Below, piece by piece: positions 1-12,170 of a stretch of 64,000 bases of DNA. Made by a program: the position numbers and the translations under genes. The stretch's first letter is position 1. Each line of letters starts with the position of its first letter. The notes under the pieces were generated by a model, which was not told the origin of the DNA, did no database searches, and saw only the letters and a list, made by a program, of their open reading frames with translations. Source of the stretch: Ananas comosus (Eukaryota; Streptophyta; Magnoliopsida; Poales; Bromeliaceae); NCBI RefSeq assembly GCF_001540865.1, contig NC_033627.1:10931982-10995981 (forward strand), written 5' to 3'.

Positions 1-1009
1 TTCCACGGCAGGATGGTTGGAAAGAATGATGGAGGGGTGGCCGGGTTGCTAGTTTTCCGGCGGCCGGGGCACCTGCCGGCGGCCGGGGTGCGCACAAGGG
101 TTGGGCTGAAACTGGTTAGGGCACAGTTGGGAGACAAGGTCGGCCAGATCTGGGGTTTCGTACATAGAAACCCTAGATGCACAATGTATACAAAGTGCAA
201 TTTTGCACAAAAGTCCACGAAGCTTGGTATTTCTTACCCAGTCCTTCATAGTGGGTAACAATCGGCGTATTCGCACCTCCATATTCGATCTCGTGCGATT
301 CGGTACATAAAATATGGGGACTTTTGCGAGAATTCCAATTAGTCACTTTAGATCCCTTTTCGAACATCATGCGATATCCGGCAATCCGTTCATCAGATTC
401 CGAACGATTGCGCCATCGCGTTCAGCATGACGGGGACAATAAACGTACGATTTTGGTTCACATCGATCGGTCACGGATTCGCGACGAAACCCGTCCGCTC
501 TCCAAATTCCAAAAACCACACACATATACCAATGTGTAATCCCGCTAAATCCTAGATTCAAATTCAAATTTGAATATCTTACTACTAGTAGGTACATGTA
601 ACATCCCTCACCTTACTCTAGGTCACAAACACAGAGCACGAGGAGTCTCATTATGCAAGAACAGCAAAGAGCGAAAACCCTCTTTTCGATAAAATCCCTT
701 TATCTCGAAAACCGTGCATCAGATTTGAAATCTGTCAGTGCCATTGGTTCCAGAATAGCTGAACCGATCGAAACGAGCTATTGGATCGCTATGAACGGAG
801 TCCAATACGTGCCAGAAGCCAACTCTACTCCGCGGCTTCTCCGGAAAACCAGAGTTACTATTCACTTAAGTGAAAACTAATAATCGCGTTACTTCTCCAT
901 TTTAGCTCATTTTCTCCTGAAACTTGACGAGTGCTTATGTAATTAAATTACACACATAAACATCATCAACAGAGAGTTTAGTTGCACTGTAAAAATCTCA
1001 GTCCTCACA
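1..1009 (+). repeat. LTR retrotransposon fragment (3' part of an LTR)
   Basis: From about 319 to 1009 this stretch is similar, in the same orientation, to 19996-20540. Shared landmarks are GACTTTTGCGARAATWCC near the left, GGATTCGCGACGAAA, GAACGGAGTCC, and a tail reading TCAGTCCTYACA. Both copies stop at that CA, as expected for the 3' end of an LTR. The copy at 19996 lacks roughly 100 bp present here. Bases 1-318 probably belong to the same element, but no partner is available inside the window. The short open frames in it show no protein-like pattern. The retroelement family cannot be named without its internal region. Confidence 0.6.
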
Positions 1010-1512
1010 CAATTCTCGTTGACTGTTTGTTTTGCTATGACAATAAACAAGAGTCAAGATCAATCGTTATCGCATGTTGGCTTATATCTACCTAGACCGA
1101 TATTCAGTCATGGTCAGTTATATATTGCAATATCTAAAATTTGAAGTAAGGACGGATTGAATATTCTAATTTGTGATAAAAATGGTTTGTTATCCAAAAC
1201 TACAAGCAATATAGTTTTTAAAGAAGTGTTTCAGAACTTAAAATAGGTGAGCGATTTATTTTTCCTCATGTTATTTCAAAATTTACAATTTTTCAACAAT
1301 TCAACTCTGTCATTTTTTAAAAAAAATAAATTTAGATATTTTTCTGAAAAAATTCACTAATATTATGATATTTATCATTTCACTTATCTAACAATTTATC
1401 TATATTGTTATTGGAGAACTACTTTCCATCTTTATGCAACAAAATTTTTTTTCTTTATATTTTTTTGAAGACCAACATCTATATATTTTTGAATCTTAAA
1501 AGTTTGTATATC
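1010..1512. other. AT-rich spacer, no gene seen
   Basis: AT-rich sequence between the LTR fragment and the TRIM. I see no coding pattern, RNA gene or clear repeat. Its last five bases (1508-1512, ATATC) are the left target-site duplication of the TRIM. Confidence 0.5.
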
Positions 1513-1978
1513 TGTGACATCCCAATAGTCCCACATCGGATGGGAAAGGGGTTGTCATTGGGTTTATAAGAGACTTAGACACTAGTAATAATAACTATGC
1601 TTAACCATTTTGAGCCGGTGGTTGGGCCCAACGAATTATTATTGCTAGTGGGCTGGATCGTTACAGTTGGTATCAGAGCCGGTTTACCAGCTGGACATGT
1701 GTGGCGAGTCTCAGCTGAGCCAAGGTCTGGATGACGGGTTAGCGAGACGAGTCTCACATCGCCTGGTGATCTTGGGCTGTATGTGTGATTGGACTGACGA
1801 GGACGTCAAGCCTTAACGGGGGGAGTCTGTGACACCCCAATAGTCCCACATTGTCCCACATTGGATGGAAAAGGGATTGTCATTGGGTTTATAAGAGACT
1901 TAGACACTAGTAATAATAACTAAGCTTAAGCATTTTGGGCCCAGTGAGTTATTGTTGCTAGTGGGCTGGGTCGTTACA
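1513..1978 (+). mobile_element. Complete TRIM (terminal-repeat retrotransposon in miniature)
   Basis: Two short LTRs (1513-1665, 153 bp; 1828-1978, 151 bp) both begin TGTGACAYCCCAATAGTCCC and end GTTACA. The left LTR is followed after two bases by TGGTATCAGAGC (1668-1679), the primer-binding site complementary to initiator Met-tRNA used by many plant retroelements. The right LTR is preceded by a purine tract, AACGGGGGGAG (1815-1825). A perfect 5-bp target-site duplication ATATC lies at 1508-1512 and 1979-1983. There is no coding capacity, as usual for TRIMs, so it must have been mobilised in trans. The right LTR carries a small internal duplication of GTCCCACATT. It belongs to the same family as the element at 62561-63110. 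It sits about 420 bp upstream of the MATE start codon. Confidence 0.95.
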
Positions 1979-2394
1979 ATATCTCTCACATACGTGTGCT
2001 TACTCTAATTTGTGTAAAGTATGAAAGTTTAGTTGATCTCATTATATGATTAAATATTAATGTCATTTGTAATTTTTTATATCAATTTTAGTTATTATTT
2101 TGTTATTTACATCAATATGTAAATATAAATTGTTTTGCACACCAATTCATAGATAATAGAGTAGGATTGAATTTTGCTTTTTACTTGAGTATTTACTTTG
2201 GTCCATAATTTTTTTTCTCTAGCTTTTGTTTTTTAATATGTACTATAATTAAAATTGATAATATAGTATATTTTTTTATTTGTTAAAAAAAAAATAATAT
2301 TAATTAAAATATTTTTTTTATTATCACATAATAATTTTTATTATTNAAAAAAACGGAAACCTTCTCCCTCCCTCCCGCCGCCTCTCACTCCCCG
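1979..2394 (+). promoter_or_regulatory. Upstream region and probable 5' UTR of the MATE gene
   Basis: Very AT-rich DNA up to about 2350, then a pyrimidine-rich leader (CTTCTCCCTCCC and similar) running into the ATG at 2395. A single N at 2346 lies 49 bp before the start codon and marks an assembly join, so distance and content upstream of it may not be exact. No TATA box can be assigned with confidence because TA-rich strings occur throughout. Confidence 0.4.
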
Positions 2395-5300
2395 ATGGCG
2401 CTCCGCCTCCTCGCTTTCTCCTCCTCCTTCTCCTCCTCTCTCCTTCGCTTCTCCCCCACCACCTCTCCTCGCTCCATCCCCTCCTCCTCCTCCTTCCCCC
2501 ATCTCCCCTCTCCCTCTCCCTCTCCCTCAAACCCTCTTTCTCGAACCCCACACTCCAATGGCGCTCCCCGACTCCGCCCAATTTCTCGTTCCCACGCTCC
2601 GGGAAGCGATTCCGGCCTAGCTCCGCTTCTCCCGACCGACGACGGTGCCGCCGCCGCCGCTGCGGAGCTGGCGCCGTCGGATTCGACGAGCATTTGGAAG
2701 CAGATGAAGGAGATCGCCCTCTTCGCGGGGCCGGCGACGGGTCTCTGGATATGCGGGCCTCTAATGAGCTTGATCGATACAATGGTTATTGGACAAGGGA
2801 GCTCCCTGGAGCTCGCCGCATTGGGTAATCAATTACTACTGCTTAGTTGATTTCTTGATGCTGTTCTTAATCACGATCTTAGGTTTCTGATAACATTCCC
2901 GATTATTTGTATAAGATAGGGCCGGCGACGGTGTTCTGCGACTACCTCTCCTATATATTTATGTTCCTATCCATTGCTACTTCCAATATGGTTGCTACTT
3001 CACTAGCTAAAAAGGTACTCCCTTTTTTTTTTTCCCCTTTTGCTATGGTGCTTAAAATGGAACTTATATGTGGATCATGCTTTCATGAACCTCTTTGTGA
3101 TGGTTATGATCTTTGAGTTCTTAACTAACCAAAGATGCTTCCCTTCGTGATGATTATCCTTCTGCTCTTATATCTTTAACTTAAAATTTTCTTGATACCT
3201 CACAATATAGTGTTTCAACTTTCAAGCACCAAAGTACATTTTTCTGGAGTATTTTTTTGGTTATTCCATGGGAGTTAGTGGCAATCGTTTTTTTTTTTAT
3301 TATTACTTCTTAACCGGCGAGCACATGTAAGATTGTGTATTATTTTATTGCTATACTTAATTGGTAAATTAAATTTTGTAGCATCACAACTGTATGCGAC
3401 CAGTTGCACCATAAAGAGATTATTTTGATGTATCTTTTTTATTTGTATTTTCAGATGCTTGCAGACATTTATTATGTATCATAAAATGCAGGATAAAGAA
3501 TTAGTGCAACATCAAATATCAATATTGCTGTTTGTTGCTTTTGCTTGTGGCTTGGGAATGTTTATGTTTACAAGATTGCTTGGTCCACAAATATTGGCTG
3601 GTAAGTTGTTGAGAAGTTCATGACTATGGCATCTTATGAAATTTTTTTATAAATAATCCTATCAATTTTTATAATTGTAAAAATAAATTTTTTTAAAAAA
3701 TAATTATAAAAATAGATCTTTAAATGCGGTGAGTGATTCACCGCATTCATAACTTCTCATTAGAAGTAAAAAAAGAATAAAAGCGGCGAACCATTTACCG
3801 CTTTTACCATCGTAAAAATATGGAAAGAAGTGAGAAAAAGAAAGAAAGCGGTGAATGGTTCACCGCTTTTAAAAGCGGTGAATGGTCTACCGCTTTTATA
3901 GGACTATACTTACAAATAAAAATTTAACAGGTTTATTTTTAGAAGAAAATTTTAGGAGAAGACTATTGCACTAAAAAATCCGCATCTTATGGTGTCTATC
4001 TCATTTTTTTTTCTGTTACTTGATAATTCTTACATTGTTTTGAGAACTTTTATTCTTCTAAAATTTGAGCCTTTTTTTTTCCCCCTCTTGAGTTGTGAGT
4101 ATTGAGGCCGCTGAGGCAGCACTTTTTTGTGTACTTGGCAGGCAAATAAATCAGTTATACATATCCATGTTGTAACGAAAATTTGCAAACATATATGTAC
4201 GAAACAAATCAACTTACACCTTTTCAAGCATCTTCATGCCTCATGTTCCTTGCATGAGATTTGTGCCAACTTTTGAAGGTTTGATCTCAAGATGATCAGG
4301 AAGTTGCAAATTGGCTATCTCTTGCTGAATTAGGGATAGCGTGCAATGGAAGTTGCTTTCTATGAGCCAAAAGAGCTTTGCTGATCCATGTACACTGATG
4401 ATGCATTACGCTTATGCCAGTTTGTTTCTGTTAGATTTAGACAAAAATCATCTTGGTAGAAGATTGCCTTGGGTGCTTGGATAATCCAGTATAATATAGC
4501 TGCTATGATGTCCATGCTAGTAAAGATAGATGATTGGTATTTGAATATCAATTTAAAAGCAGAGTACTTCTTGCAAGAGATTGGAAACTGCCTTGAAAAT
4601 ATAGCAAAATATTCTTAGAACTTAACAGTTATTTGGTATAAATGTCACAAAATCTATGCTAAGTTGAACATCCATATGCTACCCAATCCTCAAGTGGTCT
4701 CCCAACATAGAATGACCGGCCAAAAGGGATATCTCAATAGCATGATTTTTAATCAAAATATATCAAATTGGATTAGGATAATGGTTTGATGAAGTTCTGA
4801 ATGTAGGATTAGAGCCAATTGGAATTCAAAATTTCTGTTTTGGCTAGAATGACCATAAAGAAGGCTTAGCCTTAGAAACATAGGCGATCCTAATTGGTCG
4901 GAACTATCATATGGTGCTGGATTTTATTCACATGGATCTTATATACTGTCTGTTCTATCATATATTAATTTATTTGAGAGATGACAACCTGCAGTTTTGC
5001 ATGTTGTTTATAAAGTTGTCTAAAACTCACTTTTGATGTGTAAAAATGTGGTGAATTAAACTTTATTATAATTATTGCTGTACAACAATTTTCATCTTTG
5101 CGAAATATTTGGAGATATTTTAGCCATGAAGCTCTCCAGAATCATCAACTTCTGGACACCTCTGAAACTGCCAAAAGTGAAAGTTGAGGAGCTTGTCAAA
5201 AAGTAAAAACAAAGCTGGAATTTCATTTGGAATCTTGGTGAGGTAAAAAAAAAAGTGTTTTGTGTCTGTGGGTATTGGTTAAATTGAAGGGATATGTGTC

Positions 5301-8300
5301 TGTGTGTATGTATGATAGATAGGTGGCATGTGTGAATCTGTAATGTATTTAAGAAAATTATAATTATTATGTCACTGCTCCACTGATTTACTCGTTGTCA
5401 TATAGATTCGCTGATAGGCTATTGACATAATGCATTTCAACACTCCAATGGTTTGTATGCTGGTGAAATAGAGTTGTCCTATTGCAATGATTAACACACG
5501 GAATATCACTTCACAAGTGTTGACAGAATCAAAGTGTGTCACACTTATGCAAAACATCTTGCGTCTATTTAAGACCTTAAATATTGAAAAAGCATGTTAA
5601 ATTCACAAGCCTTACCAGTCTAGATTTTGCAAGTGTTCTATAGTGTTCTATTTCTTATTAAGGAAATTCAGCCTTCGTATTTTGAATCATTTATGCAACA
5701 CTGATCATTGAAATCAAATCAGAAATTGGTTCAGTTTTGATGGGGGTAGGAAATTGTTCTTTCATCAGAGATTAGGTTATCTTTCTCTCTTCATATATCC
5801 AGTTTCTGTTGCTTCTGTCCTATTTTCTGATTTTCCCTTTGTGTTGTTCTTCCACCTTCCTCTCCAATATATAGGAGAGAAGTAGCGAATGTACATGGAT
5901 GTTATCAGTCTTCTAGACCTTTAGAAATAGTTTATATTTATCAACCTTTAGAAATAGTGTATTTTTATCTTTAGCTTCTATGGAATCATCTATATTTAAA
6001 ACCTCTGTACCTTCTAACTATGCAAGCTTAGAGAGCCTCTCCTTTTCTTGATTTGTTTACCTTGATTGAGACCATTGGCCACCTATGGAGTATGCTGCCT
6101 TTCCTAGGCCTACATATGCTAACATAAACCATCTATATATTTTGCATCTTGAGGTCCCTTTTTACTTTGAAATATTAGACATATTATGTGGAAGGTAAGC
6201 AGGCCTTTTTGCTCATTTTAGTTAGTTTTGACTTGACAATATGCTTTGTGTATGCTTTCGACTTCTTTCAATTCTCATATCTTTGGTTAAGCTTTTATAG
6301 CTCCTTGTACCAATTGCTATTTTATAATTCATGACGTTTTCATTCATCGCATTTTAATACCACTTGTTGCTTATTTCTTTTCCAGCTTTTACTGGGCCAG
6401 AGAATCTTCATATAGTTCCTGCTGCAAATACCTATGCACAGGTATATGTTTTTTGGATAATTTTGTATTCCATGATATTCAAAATCTCAAATTCTGTTTC
6501 TTCTCTTCAAGTAGTAGATTGTGGAACTTTATTTCAGTCCATAATTAGGTTTTGTTCTCCTGAGCATGGGGCTAAATCCTTTGAACTATAAGTAATGATT
6601 TCACCACTGTCATGCTTGCTTCAGCATGTCAAATTCTCACAACTTTGATGCGTTAATGCCAATATAAATTGTTGAACTTGAACAAGAAAGCAACAAGCTA
6701 ATTTACCTTTGGCAGAATCAGTTAGACTTGTTTCTTAATCATGGCTTTGTGGATTTGACCGTTATGGGCATTCATTCCTGTATATTTGCGTAATAATTGG
6801 ATTAACCTCTTTGATGGCCTTTTTTTCTTGGAGTTGATAAATATTACTTAACCTTTTTTATCCTTACTATTCATATTTAGTCCACCATTTGATCAATACA
6901 CATTGCAATCTGCCTATTTTGCGTAAAAGCATTATTGGGTATATGGAATTGGCCCTTGGAGGTAACCACTTTTGGGGGAACCTTGGGCTTCTGTATCATG
7001 TTCAAATTTTATAATCAATAGAGATACTGGAGGCCTGATTACTGTACATTTTTGAGATAAGGCGTGTGACACATACCGTTCAATGCCCGAAGAATTCAGG
7101 GGATAAAAAATGTCGTCTAGATGTGAAGAAGGGAATCCCTAATCCCTATGTTGAAGACTGTTTTGAGTCCTGCAAACAAATGTTATAGAAAACATAATTT
7201 GGCAAATCTAATGCATTATTATTATCATGTTGTCATATAAATCATCAGATTTTATTATGGTATCTGAAATTAGTTATCAGGTTCTATTTAGGTATCTGAA
7301 AATTTTTCAAAAATTGTTCACTATAGTGAGTGTTTTTGGACTCCATTGTACCCCAAATGAGTACATAGCACTTTCAATCATCTACAGCTATGAACATACC
7401 TTCTTTGCTTTCTTTAGCTTATAAATGAATCTTTTACACAAGAAATGTTTGTCATCTATTGACTTATATGTTGTCTTCTTCCCTTGTAGATTAGAGGTTT
7501 TGCTTGGCCTGCAATTCTTGTTGGCATGGTTGCTCAAAGTGCTAGGTAATAAGCTTGGCCGTCATTTTTTTTTTCATAGGAACCAAGCACTTGACTACTC
7601 AAGTATTTGGGCATCGATTGCAAATGTCATATGGTCAGTAGAGGCTTGCACTTATAGTGCCTACATGGGATCGTCATAAACTCACAGTACTCTCAATATT
7701 CTCAACAAATTGAGGGTTAATTTTGAGAAAAGATGGCTTTTTATATAGCACTATTCTAAATCTTACTTTCTTAAATTTATTGAGAAAAGTTAATCAAACT
7801 AGTGGTATATTGAAGACTACACTCTCTCAGCTTACTATATACATTTGTACGTGCCTATGTGGAAATTTGATATAACTTGGGGTTAATTTTTGAAATTAAC
7901 AGATTTGTCAAATTTGTAAGTTTTACCCCTTGCTTTCACCAAAACAGCAAATAGTGTATTAGTGTCATATACTAGGAAAGACTTAAAGCTTTATCTATTA
8001 CAGGTTTTTTATTCCTATAACTGCATTGTGGAAGTATATTAAATCAAGAGCTAATTTGTAAAAAAATGGTTTCTTTGTCATTTGGCCCTCTGTTTAATCA
8101 AATCTTAGATCGTTGATGAGATTTTGCTAAACTTAGCGAGGAATTCCGTCAATTGAGGGCCAACTTCGATTAGTAGAGAACACCAATTCAGAGTCAATTT
8201 GGCTATGACATTTATTTGATAGATTTTAATGTTAGGTTTGCAAGTAAGATGTTAAACTATCTGCAAAAGCACCCCATATGTTACTGTTGTGCATTCTGTT

Positions 8301-11261
8301 GGTTTGATTGACTTTTGAAAGAAACTTGGCCGAAGCACAATAAAGTTCTCTTTGTCAAAGCAAACTGAACTGAATTGACCTGAACCTAGAGTTTCCAATC
8401 AATTTGTGTCGTCCACTATGTTCCATTTCTAGTATGCCCCTCTAAATTACATAATGTAGTTCTATGGGTTAAACTTGTTCTTGATCTGGATTAGCTAAAG
8501 TAGTAATTACTTTTCATTTTACTTTAGAAGTGCTTTTTATTTCAAACTTGACTAAGTCTCTTTAGTGGTTTAGGTTTAGGACTGCCTGACTGCCTTGGCA
8601 ACAGTGCTTGGAGGTGATAAGTCTCACATGAACCAGTTTATTGAACATTTGTTGTAATAATTTAAAGTGAGTTATGACAGAAGACACATGAACTCGTCTT
8701 CAACCTGTGCTTCTTATTTAATCGTTTCCAGTGGAATCATGAGCCAAATGATGATTGATTGTTGATTCATCTGCAGTAAGTCTGCAAAAAAAATCATAAA
8801 TAGTGGTCTACACAAACTATCACAAAAATGAAAGGCACGTATAAGTGCTAGAGTGATAAAACATATAAATAGGAAATTTGAACTTGTAGGCATAATCTGC
8901 ACTATGTACCATAGACTGAATTTCACCAAAATTTGATGCTTCAAAGTCTGGATCATAGCAGAAGTAGAGAATCACATTTTCTATTTACTTAACACACAAG
9001 ATATTGACTTGGAAATTTTAAACCAAATGATTTTTGGTTTATAGATTGTTAAATGCTTTACTGCATATATTATTATTATTTTCTTGAGAGAAAGGTAGCA
9101 TGCTACCTACCTTGTTTATTTCTTTCAGAACATATATTATTATTGATGTCCAAATCTATGGCTTTAATAGAGCTTTGAATGATCTCTAAATGTTTCTTTT
9201 GTTGTGAATATGTACTACTTGTCTGTTCATCCATGTTTTATTTCCTATCAGCTTTGAAATTTCAAATTTTACATCACTCTTGATCTAAGTCTTTCTTGTC
9301 TATTTTTTGTGTTGCAGTTTGGGCATGAAAGATTCATGGGGTCCTTTGAAGGCTTTGACTGTTGCTAGTGCCATCAATGGCTTTGGTGATATTTTTCTTT
9401 GCAGTATATGTGGTTATGGAATTGCTGGTGCTGCTTTGGCAACAATGGTCTCACAAGTATGATAACGTTTTTAAGGATTACATTAAGCATATCGATGCGT
9501 ACATATATGAGTATATATATATATCACAAATTGACAAGAATAATGCTTATTTAAAGTTTAGTTGTCCACCGGAGCAAGCTTTAGGAACTGCCAACGATGA
9601 AAGGGACGTTACTCTAGTTTTTCAAGTAATTGTTGAAAAAATTGACTGAATATGTTGAACCTACATAATTTGCACCCATTTAGCTGTTTTGAAGAAAGCT
9701 CTGTTTGGTCCCTTAATCAGTGCTACAAGAAAGTGATCACTTGAACTAAGAGAAGTACACGTGAACCAATAGAACATGTTCAGCCACAGTTGAGGAGCTG
9801 TGTAGCTGTAAGAATGTACATAGCACTGAAGGAAGAAGTTACATCATGTTGTGAAAAATTGGCTTTAGGTCATTGTACAGATTTTAAACTGAATCATGTT
9901 TCTTTATAAGGTTTTTGTCGTTACACTAGTATCTATGAACACGTATGCCCCAAAAGTATTGCCTTGTCTATGTGCAAGTTGTGTAGGACATATTTTCACT
10001 GCTTATTTTGTGAGCATGCCCCAGGCATGTGCTCACTGGGCCCCCAATAACATTTGTCCTGAATGCACTGAAAATTGCATTTTTTGACTAAAAAGACTAT
10101 GGTGCTATCTTTTTGATCTGATACAACTCTTGTGCAACTTCCAGGTTGTTGCAGCTTTTATGATGATGCAAACTCTGAACAAAACAGGTTTCCAGGCTTT
10201 CTCAATGTCAATCCCGTCGGTTGGAGAGCTTTTCCAGATATTTGAGATTGCAGCTCCTGTTTTTGTAACAATGACATCAAAGGTTTTATGAAGATTCTTG
10301 ATTTACTTATAAATGTCTTTGTATGTATATAGCCCTTTAATATCTGGATTTTTCATATATACTCCTTCAATGTCCAATTGGTTACAAAAAATCTTTTATT
10401 TTTAATTGAGGAGTTGTCCAATGCACAGGGTAAAGGAGGCTTTGTATGCTTTGTATTAGAAAAAGTTTCTCAAGGGGGGGCTCTTTCTTATGTAAGAAAT
10501 TGAGTTTTCAATTGAGAATTCAGATTTTATAGGAATATATATGTTAGAGGATAATTTTGTAGGGGCATATGCAAGAATAAGTACTGTGGCATGGGTTGTG
10601 CCAAAAAACTAACTGACACGGTATGACACAATGCGTGCCTGGCTGTGCCGATGTGTGCCGGTCACAAAACATTCATGTGTGCCGACACAAAATGACATGA
10701 AATATTTATTTTCTTTAGCAACAAAATATTCTAATTGTTTATTATGTATCTTTATCAAATCTTTTGAATTTTATTGAGAAAATTACTTACTAATTTTAAA
10801 AATAGAGGATTTTGAGCTGTGCCATTTGCACTGGGGCTGTATCGTGCGGATATTTTGTTGGCACGATATGACACAGTGGATGCGGCCCGCGCTGATAGAC
10901 ACTTAAATCCTCGGGTATATGTATGAATATCTCTATCTATTTTTTGTTAAAATATCTGACAATGTGGCAAATAAATGTTTAGGTCGCGTTTTATTCGCTC
11001 CTTACATATTTTGCAACATCGATGGGAACAATCACTCTTGCAGCTCATCAGGTTTTTGTCTTGAGCTCACAAAGCACTTCTTGTTATCAGAATTTCTTTC
11101 GTGTATGGTATTATGGAGGTACGATGCATTGTTTTTTTACTAATATGTAGGTTATGATTAATGTGTTCTGCATGTGCACTGTTTGGGGTGAGCCTCTCTC
11201 ACAAACTGCACAATCATTCATGCCGGAGTTGATACATGGAGTCAATCGCAGTTTGGTGAAG
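2395..11261 (+). CDS. Chloroplast MATE-family transporter (DTX46/EDS5-like), exons 1-9, 3' end missing
   Basis: Nine exons joined by GT-AG introns: 2395-2824, 2920-3014, 3492-3600, 6386-6441, 7490-7545, 9318-9456, 10145-10282, 10983-11051, 11151-11261. They total 1203 nt and give an open 401-residue protein with all splice phases consistent. Residues 1 to about 95 are Ser/Pro/Arg-rich and poor in acidic residues, like a plastid transit peptide. The MATE domain follows: [19 protein letters not shown] (about 100-118), [20 protein letters not shown] across the exon 1/2 junction, [26 protein letters not shown] (exon 6), [17 protein letters not shown] (exon 9). These are hallmarks of the plant DTX46/DTX47 (EDS5) clade, plastid-envelope exporters; EDS5 is tied to salicylic acid export, but the substrate here is inferred only from family. 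Family members run to about 550-560 residues, so roughly 150 C-terminal residues are absent. Exon 9 ends in a good donor (AAG|GTCTGT), but I find no later exon before 64000. Either the next intron exceeds the window or the gene is truncated. Confidence 0.92.
3724..3896. repeat. Cluster of four short hairpins in MATE intron 3
   Basis: Four near-perfect palindromes built on the same word: GCGGTGAGTGATTCACCGC (3726-3744), a GCGGCGAACCATTTACCGC copy near 3783-3801, and two adjacent copies AAAGCGGTGAATGGTTCACC and AAAGCGGTGAATGGTCTACC between 3845 and 3896, each closed by ...CCGCTTT. The surroundings are AT-rich. Similar GGTGAAT/ATTCACC words at both ends suggest a small non-autonomous repeat rather than host sequence. 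No target duplication was identified. It lies in an intron, so no coding effect is expected. Confidence 0.55.
3897..6385 (+). other. Rest of MATE intron 3, no gene seen
   Basis: About 2.5 kb of AT-rich intron between exon 3 and exon 4. It ends in a pyrimidine tract and TTTTCCAG acceptor at 6385. Open frames on the minus strand are short and show no family resemblance. I see no clear transposon ends here. Confidence 0.5.
9078..9130 (-). mobile_element. 5'-truncated SINE tail in MATE intron 5
   Basis: The segment GAGAGAAAGGTAGCATGCTA and the following TTGTTTATTTC match the 3' tail of the SINE at 43481-43643. It is flanked by a 14-bp direct repeat CATATATTATTATT at 9064-9077 and 9131-9144, which I read as the target-site duplication. 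Only about 50 bp of the element is present, consistent with 5' truncation during reverse transcription. Orientation is minus, with the tail toward lower coordinates. Confidence 0.6.
10590..10910. repeat. GGCACG-rich dispersed repeat in MATE intron 7
   Basis: A stretch with repeated GTGCCG/GGCACGR words (GGCTGTGCCGATGTGTGCCG, TTGGCACGATATGACAC) near each end, in an otherwise AT-rich intron. Related sequence occurs at 11590-11815 and 23544-23690. Words near the two ends are inverted relative to each other, suggesting a small terminal-inverted-repeat element, but exact ends and a target duplication were not found. Confidence 0.4.
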
Positions 11262-12170
11262 GTCTGTACTCCCCACTGCTTATTATTTTCTATTTAATTT
11301 AGATTAAACCTCATGGGAACTTTCAGAAGATTTTGATTTAATATTCTTTTTCTTTTTTTTTTTTTGGTGGGAATAGGAAGGGCCTGGGACGTAATTTCTT
11401 AGTGGCACTATATCTCCCTTTATTCATGCCTTTTTATTAGTTTTAAAAAAATTGAACCTCAGAGGCTCAACTGATCTCTTGTTTCCCCTCTAACCTTCAA
11501 AAAATTAATTAAGTGTGTGGAACAACCAAATATAAGAAGGCTGCTAAACAAAAGCCTAGAAACAAGCCAATCATTGCCACACATCTTTACAGTTAGTCAA
11601 CACCATGCGCTAGTAATATTGTTCATGCACAAGTATTTTTGTGCAATGGGCATGAGGGACGCCGACATGCTTTAGCACAAAACCGTTTTTATATGTCTGC
11701 ACGGTTGGCAAGGGCTATACCTATTTGCACGGTGGGCATAGGTGGCATGTGCAGACCATGTCAGACTGTGCTAATTGGCACGGCAATCTTTGTTCATGCC
11801 ACATTATTGAAAATAGAGTGACAAAAGGATTTGATCCTAATGTAATCTTGTATTAGTGATGAAAAGTATTCTGAATATGTGATGGAAAAGCACATTCACT
11901 TGGAGAGCAATTTGATGAAAACTGGAAAAATATATCTTATTTTGCATAAATTTTATGAATTGAAAATAAAACATCAACTTTCAAGCAATTCAGCTTTTGT
12001 TTGTATTATTATTTTTTTTGGGGAGTTTTGACAGATTCTGACATTTGATTTGTAGATGAAACAGATTTAGAAGATAGTAGACCAAACAAACACTAGCCTT
12101 TTCAAACCCTACAAGATCGACACAATTTTATAAATTATAGCCAAGGATTTATGTGCCACTGGTATTGTCA
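11262..12170 (+). other. Sequence after MATE exon 9 (presumed intron 9), with a GGCACG repeat
   Basis: The sequence begins with a splice donor, GTCTGTACTCC, and has no recognisable exon. Between 11590 and 11815 it contains a GCACGGTTGGCAAGG-type repeat related to 23544-23690 (shared words TTTTATATGTC and CGGCAATC). The target duplication of the solo LTR, GGTAT, begins at 12171. Confidence 0.45.

Noticed and set aside
1668..1679. tRNA-like sequence TGGTATCAGAGC
   Set aside because: It is the TRIM primer-binding site, not a tRNA gene.
2324..2782. Arg/Gly/Glu-rich frame on the minus strand opposite the MATE first exon
   Set aside because: Shadow of the Ser/Pro-rich transit peptide region; it also runs through the N.
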